From CAZYQW01 sp964649825 (GTDB taxonomy: Bacteria > Planctomycetota > B15-G4 > JADJEK01), in assembly GCA_964649825.1 (NCBI GenBank), contig CAZYQW010000096.1:62001-126000 (forward strand): DNA of 64,000 bases, given 5' to 3'. The translations under genes were made by a program, and so were the position numbers. How positions within the stretch are numbered: the first letter of the stretch is position 1; the number at the start of each line of letters is the position of its first letter. Below are positions 35,025 through 43,506 of this stretch, one piece after another. A model generated the notes under the pieces. That model was not told the origin of the DNA and searched no databases. It saw only the letters and a program-made list of their open reading frames with translations.

Positions 35025-35432
35025 TCAGCGCGCGAGTCTTCGCGCTCCCGTGTTGCCACCGGATGGGATCTCGAACACCTCGCTCGATCCGCCGACCTCG
35101 TCGAAGCCGGACATGACGCGGGTGGTGACCCCGTAGTAGCGAGGCGGCTTGCGCGCGTCGTAGCCGTCGCCCGCTGCATACTCGGCGAACGGCACCTCCG
35201 CGGTGCGAACCGCGGAAGGGGCGCCGAGGGCGGGGATCGGGGTCGCCGCGTCGATCGGTCCGGCCCACATCTTCACCGTGACCGAGAGTCCGGTCTGGAG
35301 CAGGGAGTCGTTGGGGATCTCGAGCAGGAACATCACCCCGCCCGCGCCGTCGAAGTGAGGCGTGACGCGCACCGTTCCCTGCCTCTCGCGAACCCGCGTC
35401 GCCGACTCGAACTCGAATTCCGGTTCGACCAT
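35025..35432 (-). CDS. Small beta-rich cytosolic protein, unknown
   Basis: The protein has 135 residues; ATG 35432 has GGGAGGA at correct spacing. No signal or membrane segment. Alternating hydrophobic residues (VTPHFDGAGGVMFLLEIP, LSVTVKMWAGP) suggest a small beta-sandwich. It is divergent from the hydrolase/DRHyd operon and shares its control region, so it could be linked, but I recognise no family. Confidence 0.75.
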   Translation of the reverse strand: MVEPEFEFESATRVRERQGTVRVTPHFDGAGGVMFLLEIPNDSLLQTGLSVTVKMWAGPIDAATPIPALGAPSAVRTAEVPFAEYAAGDGYDARKPPRYYGVTTRVMSGFDEVGGSSEVFEIPSGGNTGARRLAR

Positions 35433-35764
35433 CGTTCATCCTCCCGCGTCGCGCCCCCTCGCTCCCGCGACTTCCCGCGCGGTCGAGGCTCGAAGCGGCC
35501 GCAGTGTACCCTGGCGTGCCCTTCGTCGTCGACCGTCCACGAACGAGACCGAGGCGCTTCCTTGCGGGATGACACGAGAGCAAAAGGACCGAGGGTGCCC
35601 CCTCCCCGGCGACTTCAGGACTTGAACTCGCGCGCGCGTGTGGTGATGTTGGGTTCCCGACACGTGACCGCACCCTCTCCTCTGCCGCGCACCGCGGCTC
35701 CGGTTCGGTTGCGGGCCTACCGCGTTGGGAACGCACCCCGAAACTCGCGGAAGGAGGCGTGACG
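35433..35764. other. Divergent control region of the TPR-S operon
   Basis: This 332-bp gap lies between the small minus-strand gene and the hydrolase gene and should carry both promoters. No clear sigma-70 boxes, operator palindrome or coding frame stood out; a short CG-alternating tract occurs at about 35629-35638. Confidence 0.4.
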
Positions 35765-37156
35765 ATGACCGCGTGGAAGCTGACGTCGACCCGAACCGAC
35801 CCGGCGCATGCGGCGTCGGTGATCTTCGTCCATGGGTTCCAAGGCGACCCGACCGCGACATGGTCCGACTTCCCGCGGCTCCTCGCGGAAGATTCGGCGA
35901 TGCGCGGGTTCGACGTGATGAGCTTCGGCTACGAGAGCGACTTCGCGCCGGACCTGAGTGGGGTTTGGGAGGGCGACCCCGACATCCAGACGATCGCGGA
36001 CTCGCTCCGCACGTTCGTGCGGACCACGCTGACGAACCACCGCGCGGTCGTCCTGATGGCGCACAGCATGGGCGGCCTCGTGGTGCAGCGCGCCCTGCTC
36101 GACGACGACTCTTTCCGCGAACGCGTCGACAAGGTGATCCTGTTCGGAACGCCGAGCTTCGGCCTGCGGAAGGCGTGGCCGTTCCGGCTCCCGATCCTGA
36201 GCCTCCTGAACCGCCAGGTGCGCGACATGGCCCATGGCGGCGCGTTCATCACGTCGCTGCGGAACCAGTGGACGGAGCGGTTCACGGTGTCGATGCCGTT
36301 CGAGTTCCTCGCAGTGGCGGGCGCCGAGGACGAGTTCGTCCCAAGGTCGGCGTCGATCGCGGGCTTCCCGGACGCGCACTGCGCGGTCGTGCCGGGGAAC
36401 CACCTGCAGATCGTGAAGGCGCGGGCGGCGGAGGACGCCAGCTACCGCGTCGCGCGCGCGTTTCTTCGCGGAGACGGCGACGTCGTCGAGTCGTTCGGGA
36501 TCGCGGCGCTCTCGCTCGAACGCCGGCAGTTCCAGCGGGTGATCGACCGATTCGGCCCGAACCGCGACTCCCTCGATCCCCGCGCGCTGGTCCTCCTTGC
36601 TCTCGCCCTCGACGCGGTGGGGCGGCGCGCCGAATCGATGCAGGTTCTCGCCGACGCCAAGCGTCACGGGACGGACGCGATGGGCGTGCTCGCCGGTCGC
36701 CACAAGCGCAACTGGCTGCAGGAGCGCCGGGCCGAGGACGCCGAGCATGCGCTCCGCGTCTACCGCGAGGCGTACGACGCATCGATCACCGAGGCGAACG
36801 ACGCGCAGTCGTACTACCACGCGATCAACCTGGCGTTCCTCCACCTCGTCTACCGGGCCGAACTCGAACAGGCGTCGCAATGGGCCGGCAAGGCGCTCGG
36901 GCATTGCGCCGCGGCGAGAGCGAACGAGATCCCGGGCCACGCCTACTGGAGACGCGCGACCGAGGCGGAGGCGCTCCTGATCCAGGGCGACGCGGAGACG
37001 GCCATCGCGCGTTACCGGCGAGCGATGGAGGGACCACCGGCGCCCGAGCCGTGGATGCTCGTCTCCACGTCGCAGCAGGCGCTGCGCATCGCGGACGAGC
37101 GTCGAGACGAGAAGGCCGCGAAACAGCTCGTGGATCTGTTCCGGGGGAAGCGATGA
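35765..37156 (+). CDS. Alpha/beta hydrolase fused to TPR-S-like C-terminus
   Basis: The protein has 463 residues. ATG 35765 follows AAGGAGG by seven bases; the GTG at 35759 is too close to that site. Residues 1-230 form an alpha/beta hydrolase: oxyanion region FVHGFQGDPTATW, nucleophile elbow AHSMGG (S101), acid D189 (GAEDEF) and histidine H213 (PGNHLQIV), so lipase or esterase activity is plausible. Residues about 240-463 are helical and carry GRHKRNW (near 311) and YYHAINLAFL (near 350), the pattern of the MAP3K TRAF-binding/TPR-S family, shared with the next protein. The stop overlaps the downstream start (ATGA). No export signal, so a cytosolic enzyme acting on membrane lipid or a modified small molecule is inferred. 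Confidence 0.85.
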   Translation: MTAWKLTSTRTDPAHAASVIFVHGFQGDPTATWSDFPRLLAEDSAMRGFDVMSFGYESDFAPDLSGVWEGDPDIQTIADSLRTFVRTTLTNHRAVVLMAHSMGGLVVQRALLDDDSFRERVDKVILFGTPSFGLRKAWPFRLPILSLLNRQVRDMAHGGAFITSLRNQWTERFTVSMPFEFLAVAGAEDEFVPRSASIAGFPDAHCAVVPGNHLQIVKARAAEDASYRVARAFLRGDGDVVESFGIAALSLERRQFQRVIDRFGPNRDSLDPRALVLLALALDAVGRRAESMQVLADAKRHGTDAMGVLAGRHKRNWLQERRAEDAEHALRVYREAYDASITEANDAQSYYHAINLAFLHLVYRAELEQASQWAGKALGHCAAARANEIPGHAYWRRATEAEALLIQGDAETAIARYRRAMEGPPAPEPWMLVSTSQQALRIADERRDEKAAKQLVDLFRGKR

Positions 37157-38562
37157 GTGCCCAGCGACCGCTTTGCTTCGTGATCATGCCGTTCTCCCGC
37201 AAGCCGGACCCGGCCGGCGGACCGGACATCGACTTCGACCGGGTGTATGAGACGGCGATCCGCCCCGCGATCGAGGACGCGGAGATGGAGCCGATCCGCG
37301 CCGACGAGGAGAAGACGGGCGGGATCATCCATACGCCGATGTTCGAGCGGCTCCTCCTCTGCGACTTCGCGGTCGCGGACTTGACCACGGCGAACGCGAA
37401 CGTCTTCTACGAGCTTGGCGTCCGGCACGCGGCGCGGAGGCACACGACGCTCACGCTCTTCGCGAGGAGTCAGCCGATCCCGTTCGATGTCGGCTACCTG
37501 CGGTCGCTTCCCTATGACCTGGGCGAGAAGAACGAGTTCGGGGAGCACGAGGCGAAGACGCTGCGCGAAGCGGTGGCGGCCCGGTTGCGGGAGCTTCGCA
37601 AGCTCGCGGCCGCCGACGCGCCGCCCGACAGCCCGGTCTTCCAACTTCTGAAGGAATGGGAACCGGGCGACCTCGCGCGCCTGAAGACCGACGTGTTCCG
37701 CGACCGCGCGCGGCTGAACGAGACGCTGAAACGCCGGCTTGCGGCGATCCGCGTCAAGGGCAAGGCGAAGGAGACGCGGCCGGCTGCGAACGACGAGCTC
37801 CGCGCGTTCCGCGGCGAGCTCGGCCCGATCGACGCGCTCGACGCGGGGACGGTGGTGGACCTGATGCTCTCGTGCCGGGCACTCGAGGACTGGGACGGAA
37901 TGATCTCGTTGTTCGAGGACATGCCGGAGACGCTGAAGCGGCAGGTGCTCGTGCGCGAGCAGCTCGGATTCGCGTACAACCGCCGCGCCGGCGCGACGAA
38001 GGATCCCGGCGATCGAGCCGAGGCGCTTCGCATCCTCACCGACGTTGCCAACCAACACGGACCGAGCTCGGAGACCCTCGGCCTGATCGGGCGCATCCAC
38101 AAGGACGAATGGAAGGGGGCGCTCGAGACCGGCGACGAGGTCGTCGCCGCCGGCCATCTCGATCAGGCGATCGATGCCTACCGGCGTGGATACCTTTCCG
38201 ACCAGCGCGACGCGTACCCGGGCATCAACCTCCTCACCCTGCTCGACGTCCGCGGCGACGACGATTCCCTCGCCGAGCGGGATCGGCTGCTTCCGGTCGT
38301 TCGTTTCGCGGTCGAGCGGCGCCTCGCCGGTACGTCGCCGGACTACTGGGACCACGCCACCATGCTCGAGCTCAGCGTCCTGAGCCTCGATTCCGACGGG
38401 GCGCGGCGTCATCTGGCGCGGGCGGTAGGGGCGATCCGCGAGCGCTGGGAGCCGGGCACCACCGCGAACAACCTGCGGATGATCGAACGCTCGCGCGCGT
38501 CGAGGGGAGAGGACACGAGCTGGCTCCGCTCGATCGTCGACGATCTCGAGAAGCGCGCGTAG
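37153..38562 (+). CDS. DRHyd (nucleoside deoxyribosyltransferase-like)-TPR-S protein
   Basis: The protein has 469 residues, ATG inside the stop of the previous gene. Residues 1-150 resemble nucleoside 2-deoxyribosyltransferases: CFVIMPFSRK, then VADLTTANANVFYELGVRHA with D76, N83 and catalytic-type E87. Residues about 235-469 are helical repeats with GRIHKDEW (313-320) and YPGINLLTLL (355-364), hallmarks of the MAP3K TRAF-binding/TPR-S region. This exact order of domains is known from the N-terminus of eukaryotic ASK1/MAP3K5 and from predicted bacterial conflict proteins, as I recall. The enzyme may hydrolyse or modify a nucleotide when triggered. Single-operon pairing with an alpha/beta hydrolase bearing the same C-terminus is the notable point. 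Confidence 0.87.
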   Translation: MSAQRPLCFVIMPFSRKPDPAGGPDIDFDRVYETAIRPAIEDAEMEPIRADEEKTGGIIHTPMFERLLLCDFAVADLTTANANVFYELGVRHAARRHTTLTLFARSQPIPFDVGYLRSLPYDLGEKNEFGEHEAKTLREAVAARLRELRKLAAADAPPDSPVFQLLKEWEPGDLARLKTDVFRDRARLNETLKRRLAAIRVKGKAKETRPAANDELRAFRGELGPIDALDAGTVVDLMLSCRALEDWDGMISLFEDMPETLKRQVLVREQLGFAYNRRAGATKDPGDRAEALRILTDVANQHGPSSETLGLIGRIHKDEWKGALETGDEVVAAGHLDQAIDAYRRGYLSDQRDAYPGINLLTLLDVRGDDDSLAERDRLLPVVRFAVERRLAGTSPDYWDHATMLELSVLSLDSDGARRHLARAVGAIRERWEPGTTANNLRMIERSRASRGEDTSWLRSIVDDLEKRA

Positions 38563-38581
38563 CGTCGCGAGGCACTACGGA

Positions 38582-40921
38582 CTACGGGATGACGAACCCG
38601 GCCGGGTTCGAGAAGCTGCCGAGGGTGTCGCCCTCGCCGGACGCGAGCAACTGCAGCTCGAGCGGGAAGCCGGCTACCGCGGGCGGAAGCGGGCCGAACG
38701 GAAGCGCGAGCGGGTTCAGGGTCGAGGGGAGCGCATTGAAAATGAAGATGAGCGGCACCCGCTCGATGAGCCCCGCGTAGCCGAAGATCGGAGCCGTGAT
38801 CGGGGGGATGAGCGGGTGTCCGACCCAGATCGTGACGAACTGAGGCCCGGCCACCGTCGGATCGGTGAGCCAGTCGATCGTGAGCGTGCCGCCGGCCGCG
38901 ACGGTCCCGACCACGTCGACGTAGAGCGCGGGTGTGTACGTGAACGCGCCGGCGAGCGTGCCGGTGCCGTTGCTGTTCGTCACGCCGACGTCGAGCGCCA
39001 CACCGTCGGGCGCGACGACGCCGGGGGTCTGGATCGAGACCGTGGCGCCCGTGACCGAGATCACGGCGACCGGGCTGCCGTCGAGCGTGGCGGTGGTGTC
39101 GGCCAGGTTCGTCGGGTAGTCGACGGTGACGTTCAGGACGGTGCCGCCGGTGAGGTTGCCGCCGGCGAGGTCGACGGAGAGGACGCCGAGCGTGTCGTAG
39201 GTGAACCCGTTGATGACCGCGTCCGTTCCGTTCGTCGACGTCACCGTTACGTCGACCGTCGAGCCGCGCGTCCCCGCCGGCACGGCGACCATCATCGTGC
39301 TCGGCGGCGTGATCGATTGGATGCTCGCCGCGAGGCCGCCGAACGTCACCACCGTCGAGCCGTCGTCGACGAAGTGGTTGCCGGTGATCGTGACCGGCGG
39401 GCCGCCCACCGCCGGGCCGGTCGAGGGCGAGATCGTCAGGACCTCGGTTCCCTCGTACGTGAAGGCGCCGACGAGCGTCGAGCTCTGGCCTTCCTGCGTG
39501 ATCACGACGTCGACCGTCTGACCTTGTGTGCCGGTGGGCGCGAGGCAGGTGACGGTGTCGTTCGCGACCCACGTCACGTTCGTGGCCGCCACGCCGCCGA
39601 AGGTGACGGTCTTCGCCTTCACCTGCGAGAAGCTCGATCCGCTCAGCGTGACGAGCGTGTTCTGGTGGAAGAGGCCGCCGCTGGGGGCGAGGTCGAGGAG
39701 GACCGGACCGGCGTTCGTGCACCAGACGTCCGCGGCCCCGACGAACGTCGTGCCCGAAACGGTCGTGAGCGGCGCGCCGGCGGTGACGAAGTCGTCGGTC
39801 ATTGCCACGCTGTAGCCGAGGAGCGAGGCCGACCCGTTGGTGAGCTTCGCCGACTGCGCCCACGCGCCCCCGGTGCGGATGTGAAGGTAGGCGCCGCCCG
39901 CCCCGGTGGAACCGACGAGCGCCTCGTCGCCCGCGATCGCGACCGAGAATCCGGCGCGATCGTTCGCGCTCGCGTCCGCCGCGACGAGCTTCGCTTCCTG
40001 CGCCCAGACCCCGGCCGTGCGGCGGAACACGTACGCGGCCCCCACGTCCGCGCCCGTTCCGTCGGCGAGGTACGCGCCGACGATGGCGACGTCGCCGTCG
40101 ACGCCGACGGCATGGCCGAACTGATCGCCGGCCGCCGCGTCGTTTGCGACGAGCTTCGCCTCCACCGACCACGTGCCGGCCGTTCGCCGGAAGACGTACA
40201 CCGAGCCGGAGTCGAGTCCACCGTCATCGTCGAGCGGAGCGCCCACGACGATCACGTCGCCGTCGATCGCGGCCGCGTGACCGAAGCGGTCGCCCGCCGC
40301 GCCGTCCCCGGCGACCAGCTTCGTCTCCTGCGACCATGCGCCGGCGCTGTTCCGGAACACGTACGCGGCACCGCGGCCGGAGAGGCGGCTTCCCGCGCCC
40401 GACGTTTCGTCACCGGGAGCGCCGGCCACGATCGCGTCGCCGCTGATCGCCGCGGCGTGACCGAGCTGATCGTACGACTGGCCGTCCGCCGCGATGAGCG
40501 TCGCCTCCTGTGCCCAGCTCGATCCGCTGCGCCTGAACACGTGCGCGGACCCCGGTCCCGAGGCCGGTCCCAGGATGTCGAGCGGATCGGGTGCGCCCAG
40601 CACCGCCCCGTCCGCGCTCACGCCGACACCGCTCCCGACTTGATCCTGCGCGACCGCCCCCGCCGGGACGAGGATCGCCTCCTCGCTCCATGTGCCGGCC
40701 ACGCGACGGAAGACGTACGCGCCGCCCAGGCTGCCGCTCCGTCCCCGTGCTCCAACGAGGATCGTGTCGCCATCGATGGCAATCGCGTCTCCGAACAGGT
40801 CGCTGAAGGCGCCGTCGCTCGCGGTCAGCGTTCCCTCCGGTGTCTGCGCGGTCACGGTCGCGGGCGCGCCGAGGACGAGGATCATGAATGGTGACAAGAG
40901 ACGGTGTGCACGTCGGAGCAT
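38582..40921 (-). CDS. Secreted FG-GAP/IPT-TIG repeat protein
   Basis: The protein has 779 residues. ATG 40921 has GGGAGGA six bases before it and a signal peptide ending near TVTAQ; eight upstream in-frame codons are not needed. The first half is a run of FG-GAP-like beta-propeller blades, each with DxFGxAxAIDGDxxxVGA and AYVFRR. The second half has two or three IPT/TIG beta domains (with PSTMMVAVPAGT and TITGNHFVDDGS), then a C-terminal Leu/Pro-rich beta module. Likely a surface or extracellular matrix protein. It is a close inverted paralogue, equal in length, of the neighbouring plus-strand gene. Confidence 0.9.
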   Translation of the reverse strand: MLRRAHRLLSPFMILVLGAPATVTAQTPEGTLTASDGAFSDLFGDAIAIDGDTILVGARGRSGSLGGAYVFRRVAGTWSEEAILVPAGAVAQDQVGSGVGVSADGAVLGAPDPLDILGPASGPGSAHVFRRSGSSWAQEATLIAADGQSYDQLGHAAAISGDAIVAGAPGDETSGAGSRLSGRGAAYVFRNSAGAWSQETKLVAGDGAAGDRFGHAAAIDGDVIVVGAPLDDDGGLDSGSVYVFRRTAGTWSVEAKLVANDAAAGDQFGHAVGVDGDVAIVGAYLADGTGADVGAAYVFRRTAGVWAQEAKLVAADASANDRAGFSVAIAGDEALVGSTGAGGAYLHIRTGGAWAQSAKLTNGSASLLGYSVAMTDDFVTAGAPLTTVSGTTFVGAADVWCTNAGPVLLDLAPSGGLFHQNTLVTLSGSSFSQVKAKTVTFGGVAATNVTWVANDTVTCLAPTGTQGQTVDVVITQEGQSSTLVGAFTYEGTEVLTISPSTGPAVGGPPVTITGNHFVDDGSTVVTFGGLAASIQSITPPSTMMVAVPAGTRGSTVDVTVTSTNGTDAVINGFTYDTLGVLSVDLAGGNLTGGTVLNVTVDYPTNLADTTATLDGSPVAVISVTGATVSIQTPGVVAPDGVALDVGVTNSNGTGTLAGAFTYTPALYVDVVGTVAAGGTLTIDWLTDPTVAGPQFVTIWVGHPLIPPITAPIFGYAGLIERVPLIFIFNALPSTLNPLALPFGPLPPAVAGFPLELQLLASGEGDTLGSFSNPAGFVIP
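39595..39680 (-). repeat. 86-bp inverted repeat, copy 1
   Basis: The reverse complement of this stretch is identical over 86 bases to 42379-42464. It encodes the first IPT/TIG strand region (GGLFHQNTLVTLSGSS...). The surrounding sequence diverges at third positions, so the match is a local block of recent exchange or strong conservation. Confidence 0.9.
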
Positions 40922-41135
40922 CGAGTCTCCTCCCGGTTGTCGCACGGTGGGGAATGGGCGGGCCGAACTGGAACGGAAGTCTACCCCATGGTCGCCCCGG
41001 TCGCCCTTGGGGGCGGGCCACTCGGATGTTCGCGGGGCGAATCATGGTAGACTCCGGCCGTTCAGGCCAAGCCGCGTGCGGCGCCTCTCACTGAGATCGA
41101 CACCTCTCGAAACCCCTCGACCGATTGGAGTCCGT

Positions 41136-43475
41136 ATGCGTCTCCGTGGATCCGCAGTGCTTCCCGTGCTTCTCCTGTCGATCATCGCCGGCGACGCCCC
41201 CTCGCAGACGTTCGAGGCCACGCTTCTCGCCGGGGATGCCGCCACCGGAGACTCGCTCGGCGACGCGATCGCGATCTCGGTCGACACGATCGTCGCCGGA
41301 GCGCGTGCCGATGACGGCGGCAAAGGCGCCGGCTACGTCTTCCGGCGCGTCGCCGGTGCGTGGAGCCAGGAAGCGAAGCTGACGGTGGCCGGCGCGGCCG
41401 CGCAGGACCAGGTGGGGAGCGGCGTCGGCGTGAGCGGGAACGCGGCGGTGCTCGGTGCGCCCGACCCGTTCGATCCATTCGGGGCGACGTCGGGCCCGGG
41501 TCGATTGCACGTGTTCCGCCGCACGGGGTCGAGCTGGAGCTTCGAGCAGACGCTGTCCGCCTCGGACGGGCAATCGCTCGACCAGCTCGGAACGTCGGCC
41601 GCGATCGACGGCGACGTCGCGATCGGCGGCGCCCCCGGCGATCAGGCGGCCGGAAGCGGATCGCGGTTCACGGGACGCGGCGCGGCATACGTCTTTCGGC
41701 GCACCGGAGGAGTCTGGAGCCAGGCCGCGAAGCTGATTCCGAGCGACGCGGCCGGCGGCGACGTGATCGGCACCAGCGCCGACGTGTCCGGGACGGGCGC
41801 GATCGTCGGGGCGCCGGGTGACGATCCGTCGGGAGCCGATTCAGGATCGGCGTATGTGTTCCGCGACAGCGGGAGCTGGAGCCAGGAGCAGAAGCTCACG
41901 GCCGGCGGCGGCGCGGCGTCGGACGGTTTCGGCGGCGCGGTCGCGATCGACGGCGCGGTGGTCGTGATCGGCGCGGCCGGGCACGACGCAGGGGGCTCCA
42001 ACGCCGGCGCGGCCTACGTCTATCGCAAGACCGGCGCGAGCTGGTCGTTCGAGGCGAAGCTGCTCGCGAGCGACGCCGCCGCCAACGACGCGTTCGGAAC
42101 GTCGGTCGACGTGGCAGGGAGCAAGATCGTCGTCGGCGCCGATCGCGACGGATCCGGAGCTGGCGCCGCGTACGTGTTCGAGCGCATCGGCGCGGCGTGG
42201 GTCGAGACCGCCAAGGTGACGCGCTCCGGCTCGGTGCTGCTCGGCTCCGGCGTCGCGCTGACGTCCGACTTCGTCGCAGCCGGCGCACCTCTCACGACCG
42301 GCGCCGGCGTGACGTTCTCGGGCGCTGCGTACGCGTGGTGCGTCAATCCAGGCCCGATACTCTCGGGTGTCGTCCCGAACGGCGGCCTCTTCCACCAGAA
42401 CACGCTCGTCACGCTGAGCGGATCGAGCTTCTCGCAGGTGAAGGCGAAGACCGTCACCTTCGGCGCCGTGGCGGCGACGAACGTCACGTGGGTTGCGAAC
42501 GACACCGTCACCTGCCTGGCTCCGACCGGCACGCAGGGCCAGACCGTGAACGTCATGATCACCCAAGAGGGAAACAGCTCGATGCTCGCCGGAGCCTTCA
42601 CGTACGAAGGGACCAAGATCCTGACGATCGCGCCCCCGATGGGCCCCTCGGTGGGCGGCCCGCCGATCACGATCACCGGCAACCACTTCGTCGACAACGG
42701 CTCGACGGTGGTGACGTTCGGCGGCGTGGCCGGGAGCATCCAGTCGATTACGCCGCCGAGCACGATGATGGTCGCCGTGCCCGCGGGGACACGCGGCTCG
42801 ACGGTCGACGTGACGGTGACGTCGACGAACGGAACGGACACGGTCGTCAACGGGTTCACGTACGACACGCTCAGCGTCCTCTCCGTCGACGTCGCGGCCG
42901 CGCACTTCGCGGGCGGCACGACGCTCGCCGTGACGATTGACCACCCGACGAACCTGGCGGACACGAGTGCCACGCTCGGCGGCAGCCCGGTCACCGTGCT
43001 GTCCGTGGTCGGGAGTGCGGTGAACATCCAAACGCCGGGGATCGCCCTCCCGAACGCGGCGGCGCTCGATATCGGCGTGACGAACAGCAATGGCACGGGC
43101 ACTCTCCCCGGCGCGTTCCGCTACTCGCCGGCGCTCACCGCGCAGGTGACCGGGACGGCGGCCGCCGGTGGGCAGCTCGACGTGACCTGGTTCGCGGACG
43201 CGACGATCGCGGGCCAGGTCGTGACGCTCTGGCTCGGCGACCCGCTCCTCCCGCCGCTCGGCGTCGCGCTCTCCGGCTACTCGGGCCTTCTCGATCGGCT
43301 GCCGTTCCTCTTCATCGTCGCCGCACTGCCCGAGGCTGCGGGGCCGCTTGCCCTGCCGTTCGGGCCTCAGCCGGCGGCGGTCGCGGGGTTCCCGCTGACT
43401 CTTCAAGCATTGGTTTCCGGTGAGGGGGCTCCGCAGGGGAGCTTCTCGAACTCCGTTCCGTTCGTGATCCCGTAG
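41136..43475 (+). CDS. Secreted FG-GAP/IPT-TIG repeat protein, paralogue
   Basis: The protein has 779 residues, exactly the length of the divergent neighbour. ATG 41136 has GGAG five bases upstream and a signal peptide ending near DAPSQ. Propeller blades (DSLGDAIAISVDTIVAG, VIGTSADVSGTGAIVGA and others) fill about 25-410, followed by IPT/TIG domains (about 420-690) and a final beta module with LWLGDPLLPPLGVALSGYSG. A tandem gene 30 bp downstream may be cotranscribed. The 214 bp between the two paralogues must serve as a shared divergent promoter region. Confidence 0.9.
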   Translation: MRLRGSAVLPVLLLSIIAGDAPSQTFEATLLAGDAATGDSLGDAIAISVDTIVAGARADDGGKGAGYVFRRVAGAWSQEAKLTVAGAAAQDQVGSGVGVSGNAAVLGAPDPFDPFGATSGPGRLHVFRRTGSSWSFEQTLSASDGQSLDQLGTSAAIDGDVAIGGAPGDQAAGSGSRFTGRGAAYVFRRTGGVWSQAAKLIPSDAAGGDVIGTSADVSGTGAIVGAPGDDPSGADSGSAYVFRDSGSWSQEQKLTAGGGAASDGFGGAVAIDGAVVVIGAAGHDAGGSNAGAAYVYRKTGASWSFEAKLLASDAAANDAFGTSVDVAGSKIVVGADRDGSGAGAAYVFERIGAAWVETAKVTRSGSVLLGSGVALTSDFVAAGAPLTTGAGVTFSGAAYAWCVNPGPILSGVVPNGGLFHQNTLVTLSGSSFSQVKAKTVTFGAVAATNVTWVANDTVTCLAPTGTQGQTVNVMITQEGNSSMLAGAFTYEGTKILTIAPPMGPSVGGPPITITGNHFVDNGSTVVTFGGVAGSIQSITPPSTMMVAVPAGTRGSTVDVTVTSTNGTDTVVNGFTYDTLSVLSVDVAAAHFAGGTTLAVTIDHPTNLADTSATLGGSPVTVLSVVGSAVNIQTPGIALPNAAALDIGVTNSNGTGTLPGAFRYSPALTAQVTGTAAAGGQLDVTWFADATIAGQVVTLWLGDPLLPPLGVALSGYSGLLDRLPFLFIVAALPEAAGPLALPFGPQPAAVAGFPLTLQALVSGEGAPQGSFSNSVPFVIP
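42379..42464 (+). repeat. 86-bp inverted repeat, copy 2
   Basis: Identical to the reverse complement of 39595-39680; see that entry. It lies at the start of the first IPT/TIG domain of the plus-strand paralogue. Confidence 0.9.
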
Positions 43476-43506
43476 GGGCTTCGGATTCGGCAAAAGGATC
43501 GGTTCC

